DNA of 64,000 bases from Coriaria nepalensis (Eukaryota > Streptophyta > Magnoliopsida > Cucurbitales > Coriariaceae). Position 1 is the first letter of the stretch, and every line of letters begins with the position of its first letter. This document shows positions 25,030-37,066 of this stretch, piece by piece. The stretch covers positions 2,983,501 through 3,047,500 of the forward strand of contig CP114492.1 in the NCBI GenBank assembly GCA_027186245.1, read 5' to 3'. The position numbers and the translations under genes are program-made. Under the pieces are notes generated by a model. It was given only the letters and a program-made list of their open reading frames with translations. It did not search any database and was not told where the DNA came from.

Positions 25030-25700
25030 AATAGTTAAATTAGTGGTTAAAATGATGTGTTAGTCACTAGCAATTAGTGACAGCAAAAGGGTTCCAATAA
25101 TTTTATAATTTTAATCAGAGAAAAAAAAAATTAATAATAATTTTATGTCATTTAATAATAATAATTTTATTAATCTTGTTTCGAATTATTTTTATTATTA
25201 ATTGAATTTCATTAAGAAAATAGTTTAATTTTAGTTAATATTTAATATAAAAAAATTTGTAATCTGATTTAAAAATTGAATTTTAATATGGGCCTCAATT
25301 CTTTGATTGAATATTATAATTTTTTTAAAAAATAGAAATAATTTGATTCAAGTATCCGCAAATAGAAAATTTCGTTGAATATGGATTTAGAGAGAAAAAA
25401 TAATAATTCAAATATTAAAGGGAAAAAAAAAACACGAAGAGTTAAAAAAATTTGTGAGTATTAAAAAAATTAAAAAAGGAGACATGAAAAGGAAAGGAAA
25501 TATAATGGAAACAAAGGTTCCTTGCACCCAACGCACCTCTACCCCTTGGTTTGGGTTCGGACATAGCTTCGGATGTAGACTTTTTGAGGATAAGAACGAT
25601 CCCTGCCCTCTCTCTCTTTCCTTCTTAGTCCTGTCTCTCAACACTCTCTTTCTCTCTCCATCTCTCCATCTCTCCAAGAACCCTTCTATCCCTTGGTGCC
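23830..25700. other. AT-rich intergenic DNA upstream of the PLATZ gene
   Basis: It contains a (TA)n run at about 24998-25024 and poly-A/T runs, and no recognisable gene. The last 200 bp become CT-rich, as in many plant 5' leaders. Confidence 0.5.
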
Positions 25701-25704
25701 TCCA

Positions 25705-25725
25705 CTCTCTCTCTCTCTCTCTCTC
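25705..25725 (+). repeat. (CT)n microsatellite in the PLATZ 5' region
   Basis: Uninterrupted CT dinucleotides about 120 bp upstream of the PLATZ start codon, probably near or in the 5' UTR. Such pyrimidine tracts are common around plant transcription starts. Confidence 0.7.
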
Positions 25726-25844
25726 CCCTTAGTTCTTACTGCTTTCTAGCCTCACAAAACCTCTGTTTTCTCTACTCATTCAAGCTGGCGATCGAAAATC
25801 AAGACTCCACCGTTCGAGAAATCAAGCCTAAGAACAGAAGAATC

Positions 25845-27887
25845 ATGGCAAGGAGCTAAAAAAGCATTATCTTCTTTGTTTTCTTGATTAATCTTCCACA
25901 CATTCTAATAAACGATTTTTTTTCCATCTGGGTCTGGTCCCAACTTTACACGTACTCTGCTTTATTTATTTATTTATCTCTTTGCTCTGTTTTGTATGAT
26001 AATAGGGTGCAGGAGGACCTGATGATGAAGACTATAAGTGGCCTCCATGGCTAAAACCACTTCTTAGAGAAAGCTTCTTTGTTCAATGCCGGTCACACGC
26101 TGATTCTCACAAAAGTGAATGCAATATGTACTGCTTGGATTGTATGAATGGCGCTCTTTGTTCTCTCTGCCTTGCTTATCACAAGGACCATCTTGCTATT
26201 CAGGTTCGCCTTTTTATTCTTCCACGAAATAAATAGACGATTTTTTCACATATGTGTTTCATTCAGTTTTTTCAAAATATTATCTTTTTGATAATTTAAC
26301 TCTCTGTTTTTTCCTTTAAAAAAAAAAAAAAAACTTGTTATTAGACATGGGTTCTGTTCATTCTGATGAAAATCGTTATCTTGTGGTACATTTCTCAGTT
26401 TCATACCCATTTTTGCTCCCTGGGTTTTGCTCATGTTTGTTAAATTTCATTACCCTATTTGGGTTCTACTCTTTTCTGTAGGGGGGCCAAAAATATAAAA
26501 TAAAAAAAAATCGGTCCTTTTATTCTTCATAGGGAAAGGCGGTGAGAAAAATCATCTACCACAAAGCCTGTTTTCTTTCTTTCTTCTTGATTAAGTTTCT
26601 CTTTTTTTTTTTTTCTAACTTTTAGCATTATTTGTCAGAGAGAAGTTTAAAAGTTCGATTTCTCAACCGGTAAAAACTAGATTCAAGTCGGCAAGTCCTA
26701 ATATCTTTCCCCTGCATTTTCGAAAATTAAAAAAACCTCCCCCCTCCCGGGTCCTTTTTTTTTTTTTCTGTAACATTATTAATGTCCATAAGAATCATGT
26801 AATGTCTGATGGGTTTTCTCTAACAATCTTATCTTTTGCCAATTTGAAACAGATAAGGAGGTCTTCATACCATGATGTGATAAGAGTATCGGAGATTCAG
26901 AAAGTGCTAGACATAACAGGGGTACAAACCTACATTATAAACAGTGCAAGAGTCGTTTTCTTGAACGAAAGGCCTCAGCCTAGGCCTGGAAAAGGTGTCA
27001 CCAATACTTGTGAAGTCTGTGAACGTAGCCTCCTCGACTCCTTCCGCTTCTGCTCTCTTGGTTGCAAGGTAAACCCATTTTTGCAACTTTCTCTGTGTCT
27101 GTTTGGTTGCCAAGAAAATGAAGTAAAATTTAACTCGGAAAAAGAAAAGAAAAGTCAACTTCAAAGTCTTACGTATGTTATTTAATGTGTTTGGTTTCAA
27201 AGAAGTTGACTTTCCTTCCTTTGCCCGAGTTGGGTGAAATACTAGTCTACATTTTTATTTTGCATAGCTTTCTGCCCAACCAAACGGTCAAATAACACAA
27301 GAACTGAAAAATAAATAAATAATTGCGTTACTGGTTTAAATGTGAGGTCATCAACTCAACTGTCTCATTGTAAGGTAAGTTCAATTTGCATCTAGATTAG
27401 ACATTTTGTGGGTCCATTAATTAGTTTTTAAGACCTAATCTGAAAATTTTAAACTATGATCTTCTTAATTGAACTGTTATGTCTGAAACAATGTAAGAAG
27501 TCCGTGTAATCATTTTCGCGTGGAAATTTTGCAGCTCCAGTTTCTTCTTAAGTTAAATTTTTTGTGCATAATTTTCTATGCAATATATGAAATTAATGTT
27601 GAAGCTGAAAATTAATGAATTTTCAGATTGTGGGGACGTCCAAGAATTTCCAGACGAAGAAGAGGTCAACGGCGGTTGCTTCAGATTCCGAGGAGTCGTA
27701 CAGCAGAAGCAGCCATGGACGGTGTAAAGTCAACCACAATAACAAGACCAATAATAGTCAAAATAATAAAATCCAGAGCTTTACTCCAACGACCCCACCT
27801 CCAACTTTGGTTAATTACAGAACAGCCAAGAGGAGAAAGGGAATTCCACATAGAGCCCCAATGGGAGGACTACTCATAGAATACTAG
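25845..27887 (+). CDS. PLATZ zinc-binding transcription factor
   Basis: Plant-specific PLATZ protein, a zinc-dependent A/T-rich DNA-binding repressor family. Exons: 25845-25847 (only the ATG), 26006-26203, 26853-27068 and 27627-27887, giving 225 aa. Exon 2 begins [20 protein letters not shown], the standard PLATZ N-terminus, preceded in its own frame by a TAG stop, so the Met must be spliced in. The only ATG upstream is followed by GCAAGG, implying a GC-AG intron of 158 bp. The Cys/His-rich region is clear: [19 protein letters not shown], then [11 protein letters not shown], the [11 protein letters not shown] block, [15 protein letters not shown], and [20 protein letters not shown]. The C-terminal exon is basic and Ser/Thr/Asn-rich with [14 protein letters not shown] near the end. 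The other introns are GT-AG. Length is close to family norms, and no breaks are seen. Confidence 0.92.
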
Positions 27888-30800
27888 CCGCCCCCCCTAA
27901 ACTTTCAGTTTATTACTCTACTTCCCCAACATATACAATGTAGCTTTTATTTAAGAATGTTCTGATCCAAAACCTCGAGCTTTTCCACAAGAGAGGCCGG
28001 TGTTTGGGTTTTAGCTTTTTATTAGTTCAAGTGTTGTACATAGAAGCATAGAAGTGAAATATAGGGAAAAGGTGGGAATAAGACAAATGTTGAGGACATG
28101 AAAAGATGAAAGAAAAAAAAAATTTACCAGATGTAAAAAGGCAAGTACACATAGTGTGCTTTTAGTGTGATTTATATAAAGTGATGGGTTATGATTGTAA
28201 ATACTTGGATTTCTCTTTCATGTGTCTTCTAGAAGTGGGGAGAGGACATTGTGTCCCTTCAAAGTGGGGGATTATGTCTACTTGTAGATTTCAATAAATG
28301 GAGTGTTGATTAATGTATGTATCCATAAGTTAAGAACTCTTCTCTGTTTTTTATTTTTTTTTTATTTTAATATTTATTTAAGAATTAATAAAAATATTAT
28401 TTAAGCATATTATTAATTTATGAAATTTTAGTATATTTAAATTTAGAAAAATGAAATTTTGGATACTTTTGTAAATTTATAATTTTGAGAAGAAAGATGA
28501 TTTTACGTTTTATTTTGTTTTTGAGGTGTTAAAGAGATGTATATTCTTTTTTTGTCACTTTTTGGCATGTCGACTATATAGTCCATTATCAGTCTCACGT
28601 GTGTAAAAAGCTCTAATTATTTATATACCATGTGTAACTTATGTTAAATAATTAAATCATTGATTTATATCAAATATTTATCATATAATATTTTTAAAAA
28701 TTAATTTATAAAAAAAAAAAATATATATATATATATATATATCATTTTATAAACAGTTGTTATAAAAATATTTCATTATAATAGTAAAAAAATATATTAA
28801 TGTAATAATAATATCTATAACTTTATTATTATTTTAGAGTTGAAAATATAAAATTTAAAACTTCATCAATATTTGCTTTGTACTCAGTAGGTTTTTGGTA
28901 TGAAGTGGAAGTCTTGGAATCTCATGACACACTGTATCGTGGATATATATTGAGCATGATGTAAAATTCAAGGTCCTGACTATACTGTAAAATTCAATTC
29001 GAGATCTTAAATCGGGGTTTTGCCGCTTCGTTCAGAAAAGTTAATCATAGATACTTCTCTCTCTATCGGAACAATAGAGCCGGCTCCGATTGGCACTGCT
29101 AAGATTGGTATTGGGTTTTGCCGCTAACTTTTTTTAATAAAGAATTCAATCGTACCGCACTAAAATATATGATGTAGTGCGGTTGTTTTAAGCGGTACAG
29201 AAATACCTTCTCATCCTTTATAGGGTAGTCTGTACGCGCGCAAGCTTCTCTGTTTGGGTGGGCCATGGCGGCTGGAACGTGTGGGTCGGGTTGAAGTGGG
29301 ACTGTCATGTTGTAGACGTGTCACGACACTATTAGTAAGTGTAAAGTTCTCGTCATCGTGTTATTATTAAACAATACGTAGATCAGCCGCCCTTTGCAAC
29401 GAGTTTTGTGTGGGTTTCGAATTTGGACAAAAAAGTGTTTATTGGGTGATCGGTTCCATACTTGGTAGGTCCATATGTTTTTGTCTGGTAATACTTGCCA
29501 CGTGTCAGTCAAGATTATGCCCTTGATATTTTGTAGCAGCCATTGGACGGTTGATTTTTTTTACTGTTTTTTTTTTTTGGAAAAATATCTCAAGATTAAT
29601 GCAAATTTTTTCTAAATTTCATGCCAGCCTGTTTGACTATAATTTTCAAAAAATATTTTTTTCATAATACATTTTCACATCATTATATATATTAAAAGAT
29701 AAAGTTGTATTGAATAGTTTTAAAACTCGTGCCAAAAATGTAATTTAAAATGCGAATATCATATCTTTATTTTTATCCATATCTTTTAGTATATCTTATC
29801 TTTATGTTGAAAAGATTAAAAGATAAAAATTATTGGTCTTAAGATTAGATTGATTTCCCCTACGGAGATAATAACTCTTATGAAGACATTTTAATTTATC
29901 TAAATAAACAAATTAAATTAATAAAAAATAAAAATAAAAATATTATGTCTTATTAGAGTTACATGTCATTTATATATATGTTTTTAAATTAAATAGGGAT
30001 AATGACTCTATAATTTAGATTTTAAAATATAATTATTTTAAATTATTAAATAAAAAAAATAAGAAAAATAAGAAAAATGAAGTAGTATTTATTCTATTTT
30101 TAGTAATTTAATTTAATTTAATTTATATAGAAATTAATATAATATATAATATTTACAAAATATAATTAATATATATATATATTTTAATTACCGAATATCC
30201 AAATATTACTTTGATATGGAAATGTAAATAACTAAAACAAACGCCTTTCGAAAATTGAGAAAAAAATTCGACGAAAAATAAAAAATATAATAATAAAATG
30301 TATGGATATGTGTGAATGAGTGAATGAGTACCTCAAAATCCACAATAATCAGAGGTCGAAACCTACGTCATGTATGCTTATCCTAACCGACCTAACATAG
30401 GCAATTAGGCATCACATTACTATCGGACTTATCCATTTCTGCTAGCAATCGGTTACTCGTAAAAGTTTCATGTCAGAATTAATAGACCGCTATTATTCGC
30501 TAGTTGATGCCGACGTTGTTATTTACCTGTCCAAATGAAAACTGAATCTAGACAAGTCACCAGACAGCAACATATATATAGTACTTGAGGCACGAATCCC
30601 CCCAAGTGTTGGACTGTAATAAATCCACGTGGAGATTTAAGGATTGTATGATTATCTTATTCTTTACATTTCCAATGTCTTGGGGTATATATAGCGCTTG
30701 CATTTGGAAATGCGTTTGACACTCCAGTTTGGGTTTAAGGCTCCGCCTTGTTGTGTTGTGGTAGTTGCTTAAAGAGCTTCGGATCAAAGGGCTTCTTTAT

Positions 30801-32120
30801 AAACAGATTTTTATCCGAAGTAATTATATTAAAATTATAAGTGGATGAAAATAATATAATTTATTCATTCATGGGAGAAGTTAAATTTCATGAATAATTT
30901 ATTGAGGTGTGCAAATTGCTTAACTTAGTTATGGATAAATTTTTTTTCACCAAATCACTATTAAACGGCTCATACGTATAAGTTTGGTTAAACCCAACCT
31001 CAATCGCATCCCAACTACAGTGCTATCAAGCCAATGTTTTGCCTCATCACATAAACTAACATTATATTTTCGGATGTAATCTTTTATATATAAATTTCTC
31101 ATTACTCAGATTTTATAAATAATCAGACATATGATAAATAATAAAAAGAAATCCTCCGAGATTGATCATTTCATTAGAATTACAAGACTCTTGTGTGGTT
31201 ATAAAGTTGAACTTTTCCTTCCTGAAATCATAAAAAACAATTGTTCTAAAATCAATAAGCCAATGAGTAGATCCAAAGGCATATATAGGTTCATTATATA
31301 TATCGTGTTAACTTCAGTACACATGTTATTCGAATCATATTCTCCATAGAAAACATGAACAATCTGTTAGAATTTTTACAATTCAATAGAACTTTAATGT
31401 ATCATATTTAGAATACCATAACATATCAAGGATGAAAATAATTTGCGCACCTGGCCGACAATCATCCTTATTTCTTTTTGTAAACCCGTGTTCACATGAA
31501 CACGATAAGGTTATGTGTTTTTCTCTATTCTGGGACAGACGTTAGAGTTAATAGTAGAGAGGCAACTTAACCAATTTACAAGTGTTAAGTCCTCTCATTA
31601 TGGGTCAACACACTACTCTGGCCTACACTTTCATCAACTACATCTAATAAAGTACGAGATGTGTTAAAGGCAATAATGGGAGTGTAGCCCCGAGTAGAGT
31701 GATTTTTATATCAATGGCTCAATGGAGTTTTCACGTGTCGCTCCCAGATTGGTGTTTTCTTATTGCTCTGCTTACCATTTCGTTCCTCACATTGAGACAC
31801 TCACTTTTACCACACGTTTTGAGGTCCTCAACAATAATAAGCACGACATGCTCAATGAAACTGAACCCCGAATGCTTAGTAACGGTTGTGCAGCAAAGCG
31901 GAGCAAGTAGATCTTGAGATCCTCAACCTCGCCTATTTCACTCTAGGTTCATTTTATTCATCTGATGAGATATGAATTTAGGAGGATGGAATTCCTCCTC
32001 AACAATTTCACATCTTTGGTACTTGTAATAAGGAAATAAGTGATAGTATTCTAGTAGGACTCGCAGGTGCATGCACGTGGTGTGAGTGAGCATGAGGTGT
32101 TTATTAGGCGCACTTGACAC
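27888..32120. other. 3' flank of PLATZ gene and intergenic DNA
   Basis: The first ~400 bp probably hold the PLATZ 3' UTR, with an AATAAA signal near 28291. The rest is AT-rich with a (TA)n run at 28721-28742. The segment 29090-29530 is less AT-rich but contains no recognisable reading frame. No RNA gene was seen. Confidence 0.45.
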
Positions 32121-32129
32121 TTAGTAATT

Positions 32130-34260
32130 GACTTGTTAAATTTAGACTATTTGAATTTAGTAGTTGAACCATTTAAGTCGGTTGGTTACTGTTAGATTTT
32201 GAATTCTGAAAATTAAAAAAATATGTCTGTTAGAAAAAAATATTTAATAGTTTTCACCAAATATATGACTGTTGATAAAATAGTATACTATTTTACCTTT
32301 ATGTGCCAAACTTTCCTATAAATATAGGAATCTATAAAAGAGACCTTCACTTCATCTTCTATCATATTTCCCTATTCATCAACGAAGTTTCAATTTGCTT
32401 GGTGAAATTTCGTAAAGGCTTGTCATATTCTTAAAGTTATTTTCACACAAACCTACACGCAAATTCGACAGACTGAAAATATCATTTTTTTTTGGAAAGT
32501 GTACTTGTACGTATTTCAAGTCACGATTTCATATTTTCTAAAAATAAAAAAGCTATAATATACAATGGAGACCGAGACTGCTGTTTCGACAATCAAACTG
32601 ATGAACTAAGATGTGAGACTTGATTGTTTTAATGGATCAAACTTCACTCATTTGCAAGACAATATGAAGTTCTTACTTACTGCCTTGAAGTTATACTACA
32701 TTCTAGATCTTGAACTTAAGCCACTTCCACAAACTATTTTTGAAGATTCCGAGGAGATAAAATTTGCATGGCTGAAAATGGAGAAGGATGCATTCATATG
32801 CCGTTGACATTTTATGGATGCACTTTCGGACAAACTGCTTGATCTATACACTAACACAAAGTCTACGAGGGAAATCTGGAAGGATATGGAAGACACTATA
32901 AGGCAGAAAAGGATGGTATTAAGAAATTCTTAATATCTGAGTACTTTTATTTGAAAATGATTGAAGGAAAACCTCTTCTTAATTAAATAAATGTTTTACA
33001 AGTTATTATCAATAAACTAGTTGCTATTAAAGCTATACTTCTTGACAATTTTAAAGTTGGTCCTATTATTGCTAAATTTCCACCTAGTTGAAAAAGTTAC
33101 ATGAAGAAGATTATTTATATTACAAAGATTATTTTATGGAAGAGATTAAAAAGTATATTCATATTAAGAAAGAATCTCAAACAAGAGATAAGAAAGTGGA
33201 GGAAGTCACGATTGGTGCATCAAAGGACACTGCTATAGAAAGGCCTAGCCATTTCAAAGAAAAAAAAATATCATAAAGTGAAAAAGGATCAAGAAAATTT
33301 TAAAATGATAAGAAAAATTGTGCTTATTTTGTTTGTGGCAAAACTGAGCATTTTGGTCGTGATTGCAAGTACAAAATCCAAAACGAGGCGAGCAAAGTGA
33401 ATGCCATAGAGGAGGAGATCATCACTACTGTGAGCAAGGTCAATGTTATCACTAGAAATGTTAAAGGAGGATGGTATTATACTTGTGCAACTGTGCACGT
33501 TTCCTTTGACAAGTCGCTATTTAAGACTTTTGATGTAGTTGGAAATGGACAATAGATTCAAATGGGAAATGAATTGTTCTAAAGTATTTGACAAAGTAAG
33601 CATGGAAGTTGTCTTCACTTGTAGAAAAAAAATCACCTTAGCAAATGTCTTATTTATTCCTGATATGAATATGAATCTTATTCGTGGTGATCTATTAGGC
33701 GAACCCGGAATCAAATCTGTAATTGATTATGAGAAATTAATTTTGTCCAAAAATGGTTATTTGATTAGAAATGGTTATTCTAGTGATAGGATGGTGAATT
33801 AATATACTATTGATAATAATATTGATAAAAAGAATGCTAGTAGTTCTATTTATATGATTGACTCAAATTCTATTTCATTATGATATGGTAGACTTGCACA
33901 TATAGGCACTGGCACAATTAATATAGTTATTAAATGTGGCATAATATTATGTGACACTAGCAAATTCGAAAATTGTGATTTTCTCATATCTCTCTACTGC
34001 TATTTATTTGTGTGATGAAATTAGTATTATACACCAATGTTCATCCCCTTTTACACCTTAATAAAATGGCTGAGCCGAAATAAAAAAAAATAGAACATTT
34101 CTTGATAAGATTAATATCATGTTATTGACTGCAAAATTTCCAAATAATTTGTAGGCATAAGTTATTTTTGTTGCATGTCATATTCTTAATAAGATTTTTT
34201 TGAAGAAGAGTAGATATATTTTAAATTGTGGGGTATCTTGCTTATTCCAAGAACATAGTG
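32130..34260 (+). mobile_element. Ty1/copia remnant: possible 5' LTR, gag, protease region, start of integrase
   Basis: Leader-like DNA at 32130-32550 has a TATA word (ctataaaagagacc, about 32330) as expected for an LTR. Gag-like frames start near 32564 and run to about 33280 (GSNFTHLQDNMKF, TREIWKDMEDTIR). A mutated zinc knuckle (CGKTEHFGRDC) lies near 33340. The protease-to-integrase region follows (LANVLFIPDMNMNLI at about 33638), then a pre-integrase fragment and an integrase-like tail near 34130-34230 (ACHILNKI). Stops are frequent, and RT and RNase H are absent. The end near 34260 is approximate. Confidence 0.7.
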
Positions 34261-34889
34261 TAAGTTAGTGAATCTTCGCTTCACTAGAGCAGAATGCTAT
34301 TTTCCAAAAAAGACTTCCGGATATTCGATTTTACCAATTATCTCAAGATCTTGAGTTGTATCCAATGTTTCTTAAACATTCGGTTTTTCGGTTTTCATTT
34401 CTAAACTATCATAAAGCTAGAAATATAATTAATGGAATGGAGGATGATTTATACATAGCAATCCACTCCTCCAAGAACTGGATAGTTCTTCTCTATTTGT
34501 TCTCTAATGCCACCGACCACCTACACCAAGAATTGCCGCCACCACTGTTGGAGTACCATGTTGCTGCTAGTTCTAAACTGTAACTGACCTCTATCACGTA
34601 TCCACACAAATAACAATTCAAAAGGTATTATCTTAGTTAAATCTCAACACTTTGAGATAAAACCTTGGATAAGAAGAAAAGATAAAGTTTTTGAAGCTTT
34701 AGAGAAACTCTCTCTTCTCTCTCTTATTGAAGTGAGTGGCAAAATGGGTTAATGAAATCCTAAGGAAGTGTGTACATTTATATAGGACACTCCTTCTTGA
34801 GCTACGTCATTTTTATTCATTATATAATTTATCACATAAGAGTGATCTTTATGATTGTGATGAAATTTGGTATATACAAATTTTTTTCC

Positions 34890-35064
34890 TGTTTGAACTA
34901 TTAAATATATGGTAGATGGTAGATATAATCAGTTTATAAATATGAGATTTACTAAAGTATGTTTAGTATATAAGTTGTAGAATTGAGGTCCTTGTAAGTT
35001 AATAAAATCAGAATATTTTTCCTTCCTCTCTCATCTATTTTTTCTTCTCTCTCTGCCTTTAACA
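34890..35064 (+). repeat. 5' LTR of the compact copia element
   Basis: 175 bp, beginning TGTTTGAACTATT and ending CCTTTAACA, preceded by the target duplication 'tttcc'. About 130 bp match the 3' LTR at 36932-37061. Confidence 0.8.
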
Positions 35065-35077
35065 TGGTATCAGAGCG
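35065..35077 (+). promoter_or_regulatory. Primer-binding site (initiator tRNA-Met type)
   Basis: TGGTATCAGAGCG directly follows the 5' LTR end. TGGTATCAGAGC is the standard plant copia priming site, complementary to the 3' end of initiator methionine tRNA. Confidence 0.9.
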
Positions 35078-35260
35078 TTAACCGTTTTTTTTTCTCACCA
35101 ACTTTCTCGAGAAACAAACACTGCAATCTTTCATCTATCTTCCATGATTCTTCATCATTTTCAACAATTCTTGCATAGACACGTTCGAATCTTCCTTGCA
35201 AACTGATTTGTGTCAGTTTCCTGATTCAATTTCAAAGAAATCATCATCTTGATCTCAATG

Positions 35261-36110
35261 ACCACCGATAACTCTCCTCCAGCTCTTACAGTTGAATTCA
35301 CAATCAAATTATTGATTTTTCTCATCCTCTGTACCTTCATCCCTCAGGTACTTCAGGAGCTAATATTGTCTCCATTCAACTGACTGGAACATAGAATTAT
35401 GGCGTCTGGTCCAATGCGATGCTCAATGCATTGATTGCTAAGAATAAGACTGAGTTCTTTTATAGGAGCTGTATTCGTCAAACCACTTATCTTCTGATGC
35501 AAAAGTAGTGGGATCGATGCAATGCGTTTGTCTTAGGATGGATCTCGAATTCTATTTCCAAGGAGTTGTTTGTTGGTGTTGCTTACTTCAAGAATGCGTG
35601 TACCGTTTGGAAAAATTTAAAGAATCGATACAACAAGATAAATAGATCTAGAATACTAGTTTTACACAGGTAGATAAATGTGCATCGTCAAGGACCTGAT
35701 TCAATTACAACATATCATTCCAAACTCAAGGTACTATGGGATGAATTTGAGTTTTTAGTCCATAATCCCAATTGCATATGTGAATCTGCAATAGAGGTTT
35801 CAACTCAAAAGAAACAAAAAAAACTATTGCAAGCTCAGACTCAGATTATCATGATGAAACCCCTTCCGACTGTCGATGATGCATTTTCAATGCTGACTCA
35901 AGAAGAAACACAAAGAACTCTAAATATCCAATTAGCTTCAGAATCCCCTACCACAACTTTTTACTTTGCTTCAAGACATAATGCAATTACCTGAAATAAC
36001 AAACAACCCATTGAGTGTGATAATTGTCACAAGAAAGGCCATAAACGTAACTCGTGCTATCGCCTAATTGGATTTCCACCCGATTTTAAATTCACTAGAA
36101 ACAAATAGCC
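35261..36110 (+). pseudogene. Copia gag pseudogene
   Basis: Starts near an ATG at 35261 and shifts frame within the first 100 codons. Recognisable gag blocks are VSIQLTG and NYGVWSNAML near 35360-35420, the region 35680-35994 (SITTYHSKLKVLWDEFEF), and a CX2CX4HX4C zinc knuckle (CDNCHKKGHKRNSC) at about 36018-36060. In-frame stops near 35505 and 35672 make it non-coding as a whole. Confidence 0.75.
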
Positions 36111-36329
36111 ATACCAAAACAATGTAGCACATTGTGTTCAAACATCATAGGAAGAAAAGAATGATCAAACACATAGATCAGACAAGAACGTTGGCCCGCA
36201 ATTCTTAACTGCATAACAATATCAACAAATTCTTTCCATGCTAGGTAAAGAGTAGACTTGTATAACACAGTCTAGTCCCATGGCCAATCTAGCAGGTATG
36301 CCTATCAGCTTACTCAACTTATACACATA

Positions 36330-36925
36330 ATCAAATTGCTGGATTCTAGACACAAGGGCAACAAATCACATGACTCATTTTTTTTTGCTATTGTACTTAA
36401 TCCTAAGTCTTGTTCTTCTAACTCATTATCATCAATAACTTTACCTAATGGTTCTACCACTTCAGCTACACACACTGATAAAGTACAAATCTCTGATCTC
36501 ATCACCTTATCTAATGTCCTTTATGTACCTAAATTCAAATACAACTTTCTTTCGATTTCACAACTTTCAGCTGAAAATAATATCTCAGTTATGTTTTTTT
36601 TTTTCTTTGTTCTTTAGGATCTCAAGAGTGGAATAGTGTTAGAGATTGGTAAGCAATCACAAGGTCTATACTACTTGATCTCCAATAGTTCTGTTTCTTT
36701 ATTTTCAGACATTGATAAGTCTAGCAATTTTCGTTGCAATTATGATGTACTCACATCTCAAATTCCTATTTTCATCAAATCTTCATGTAATTCACAACTC
36801 AATAAAAAAGCTTTTTCATGTTCTCTATCTGTAAAATATGACATTGAGCTTTGGCACAATCGTTTGGGATATACATCTTATACAAACATGAAAAATCTTC
36901 CTTGTTTGCCTCATACATCAAGTAG
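36330..36925 (+). pseudogene. Copia protease and pre-integrase region, broken
   Basis: 36336-36617 carries the region after the protease active site (VLYVPKFKYNFLSISQL). 36636-36980 carries the pre-integrase domain (IELWHNRLGYTS). A frame break near 36600-36636 separates them, and the frame runs directly into LTR sequence, showing the internal deletion. Confidence 0.75.
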
Positions 36926-36931
36926 TATAGG

Positions 36932-37061
36932 GTTTGTAAATATGGTATTTACTAATGTATGTTTAGTATATAAGTTGTAGAATTGGGGTCCTTGTAAGCT
37001 AACAAAATCAGAATATTTTTCCTTCATCTCTCATCTGTTTTCTCTCTCTCTTCCTTTAACA
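36932..37061 (+). repeat. 3' LTR of the compact copia element (5'-truncated)
   Basis: Aligns with 34932-35064, both containing 'gtatgtttagtatataagtt', and ends TTAACA immediately before the second 'tttcc' target duplication. Confidence 0.85.
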
Positions 37062-37066
37062 TTTCC

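Larger units (their letters stand above)
34890..37061 (+). mobile_element. Compact internally deleted Ty1/copia element with LTRs, PBS and target duplication
   Basis: A 2.17-kb element with LTRs ending in the same sequence (…TTAACA), a primer-binding site directly after the 5' LTR, degenerate gag and protease frames, and a pre-integrase domain that runs straight into the 3' LTR. Integrase, reverse transcriptase and RNase H are missing, so it can only have moved with help from a complete relative, if at all. The 5-bp words 'tttcc' at 34885-34889 and 37062-37066 flank the element exactly. The 3' LTR lacks about 40 bp of its 5' end, so the deletion joins coding DNA to the middle of that LTR. Confidence 0.85.

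Noticed and set aside
29090..29530. Less AT-rich intergenic block with two short minus-strand frames
   Set aside because: No family resemblance, no splice-consistent extension and no RNA structure that I could recognise.
34356..34583. 75-codon plus-strand frame after the copia remnant
   Set aside because: No similarity to copia domains or host proteins that I can see; probably chance in decayed element DNA.
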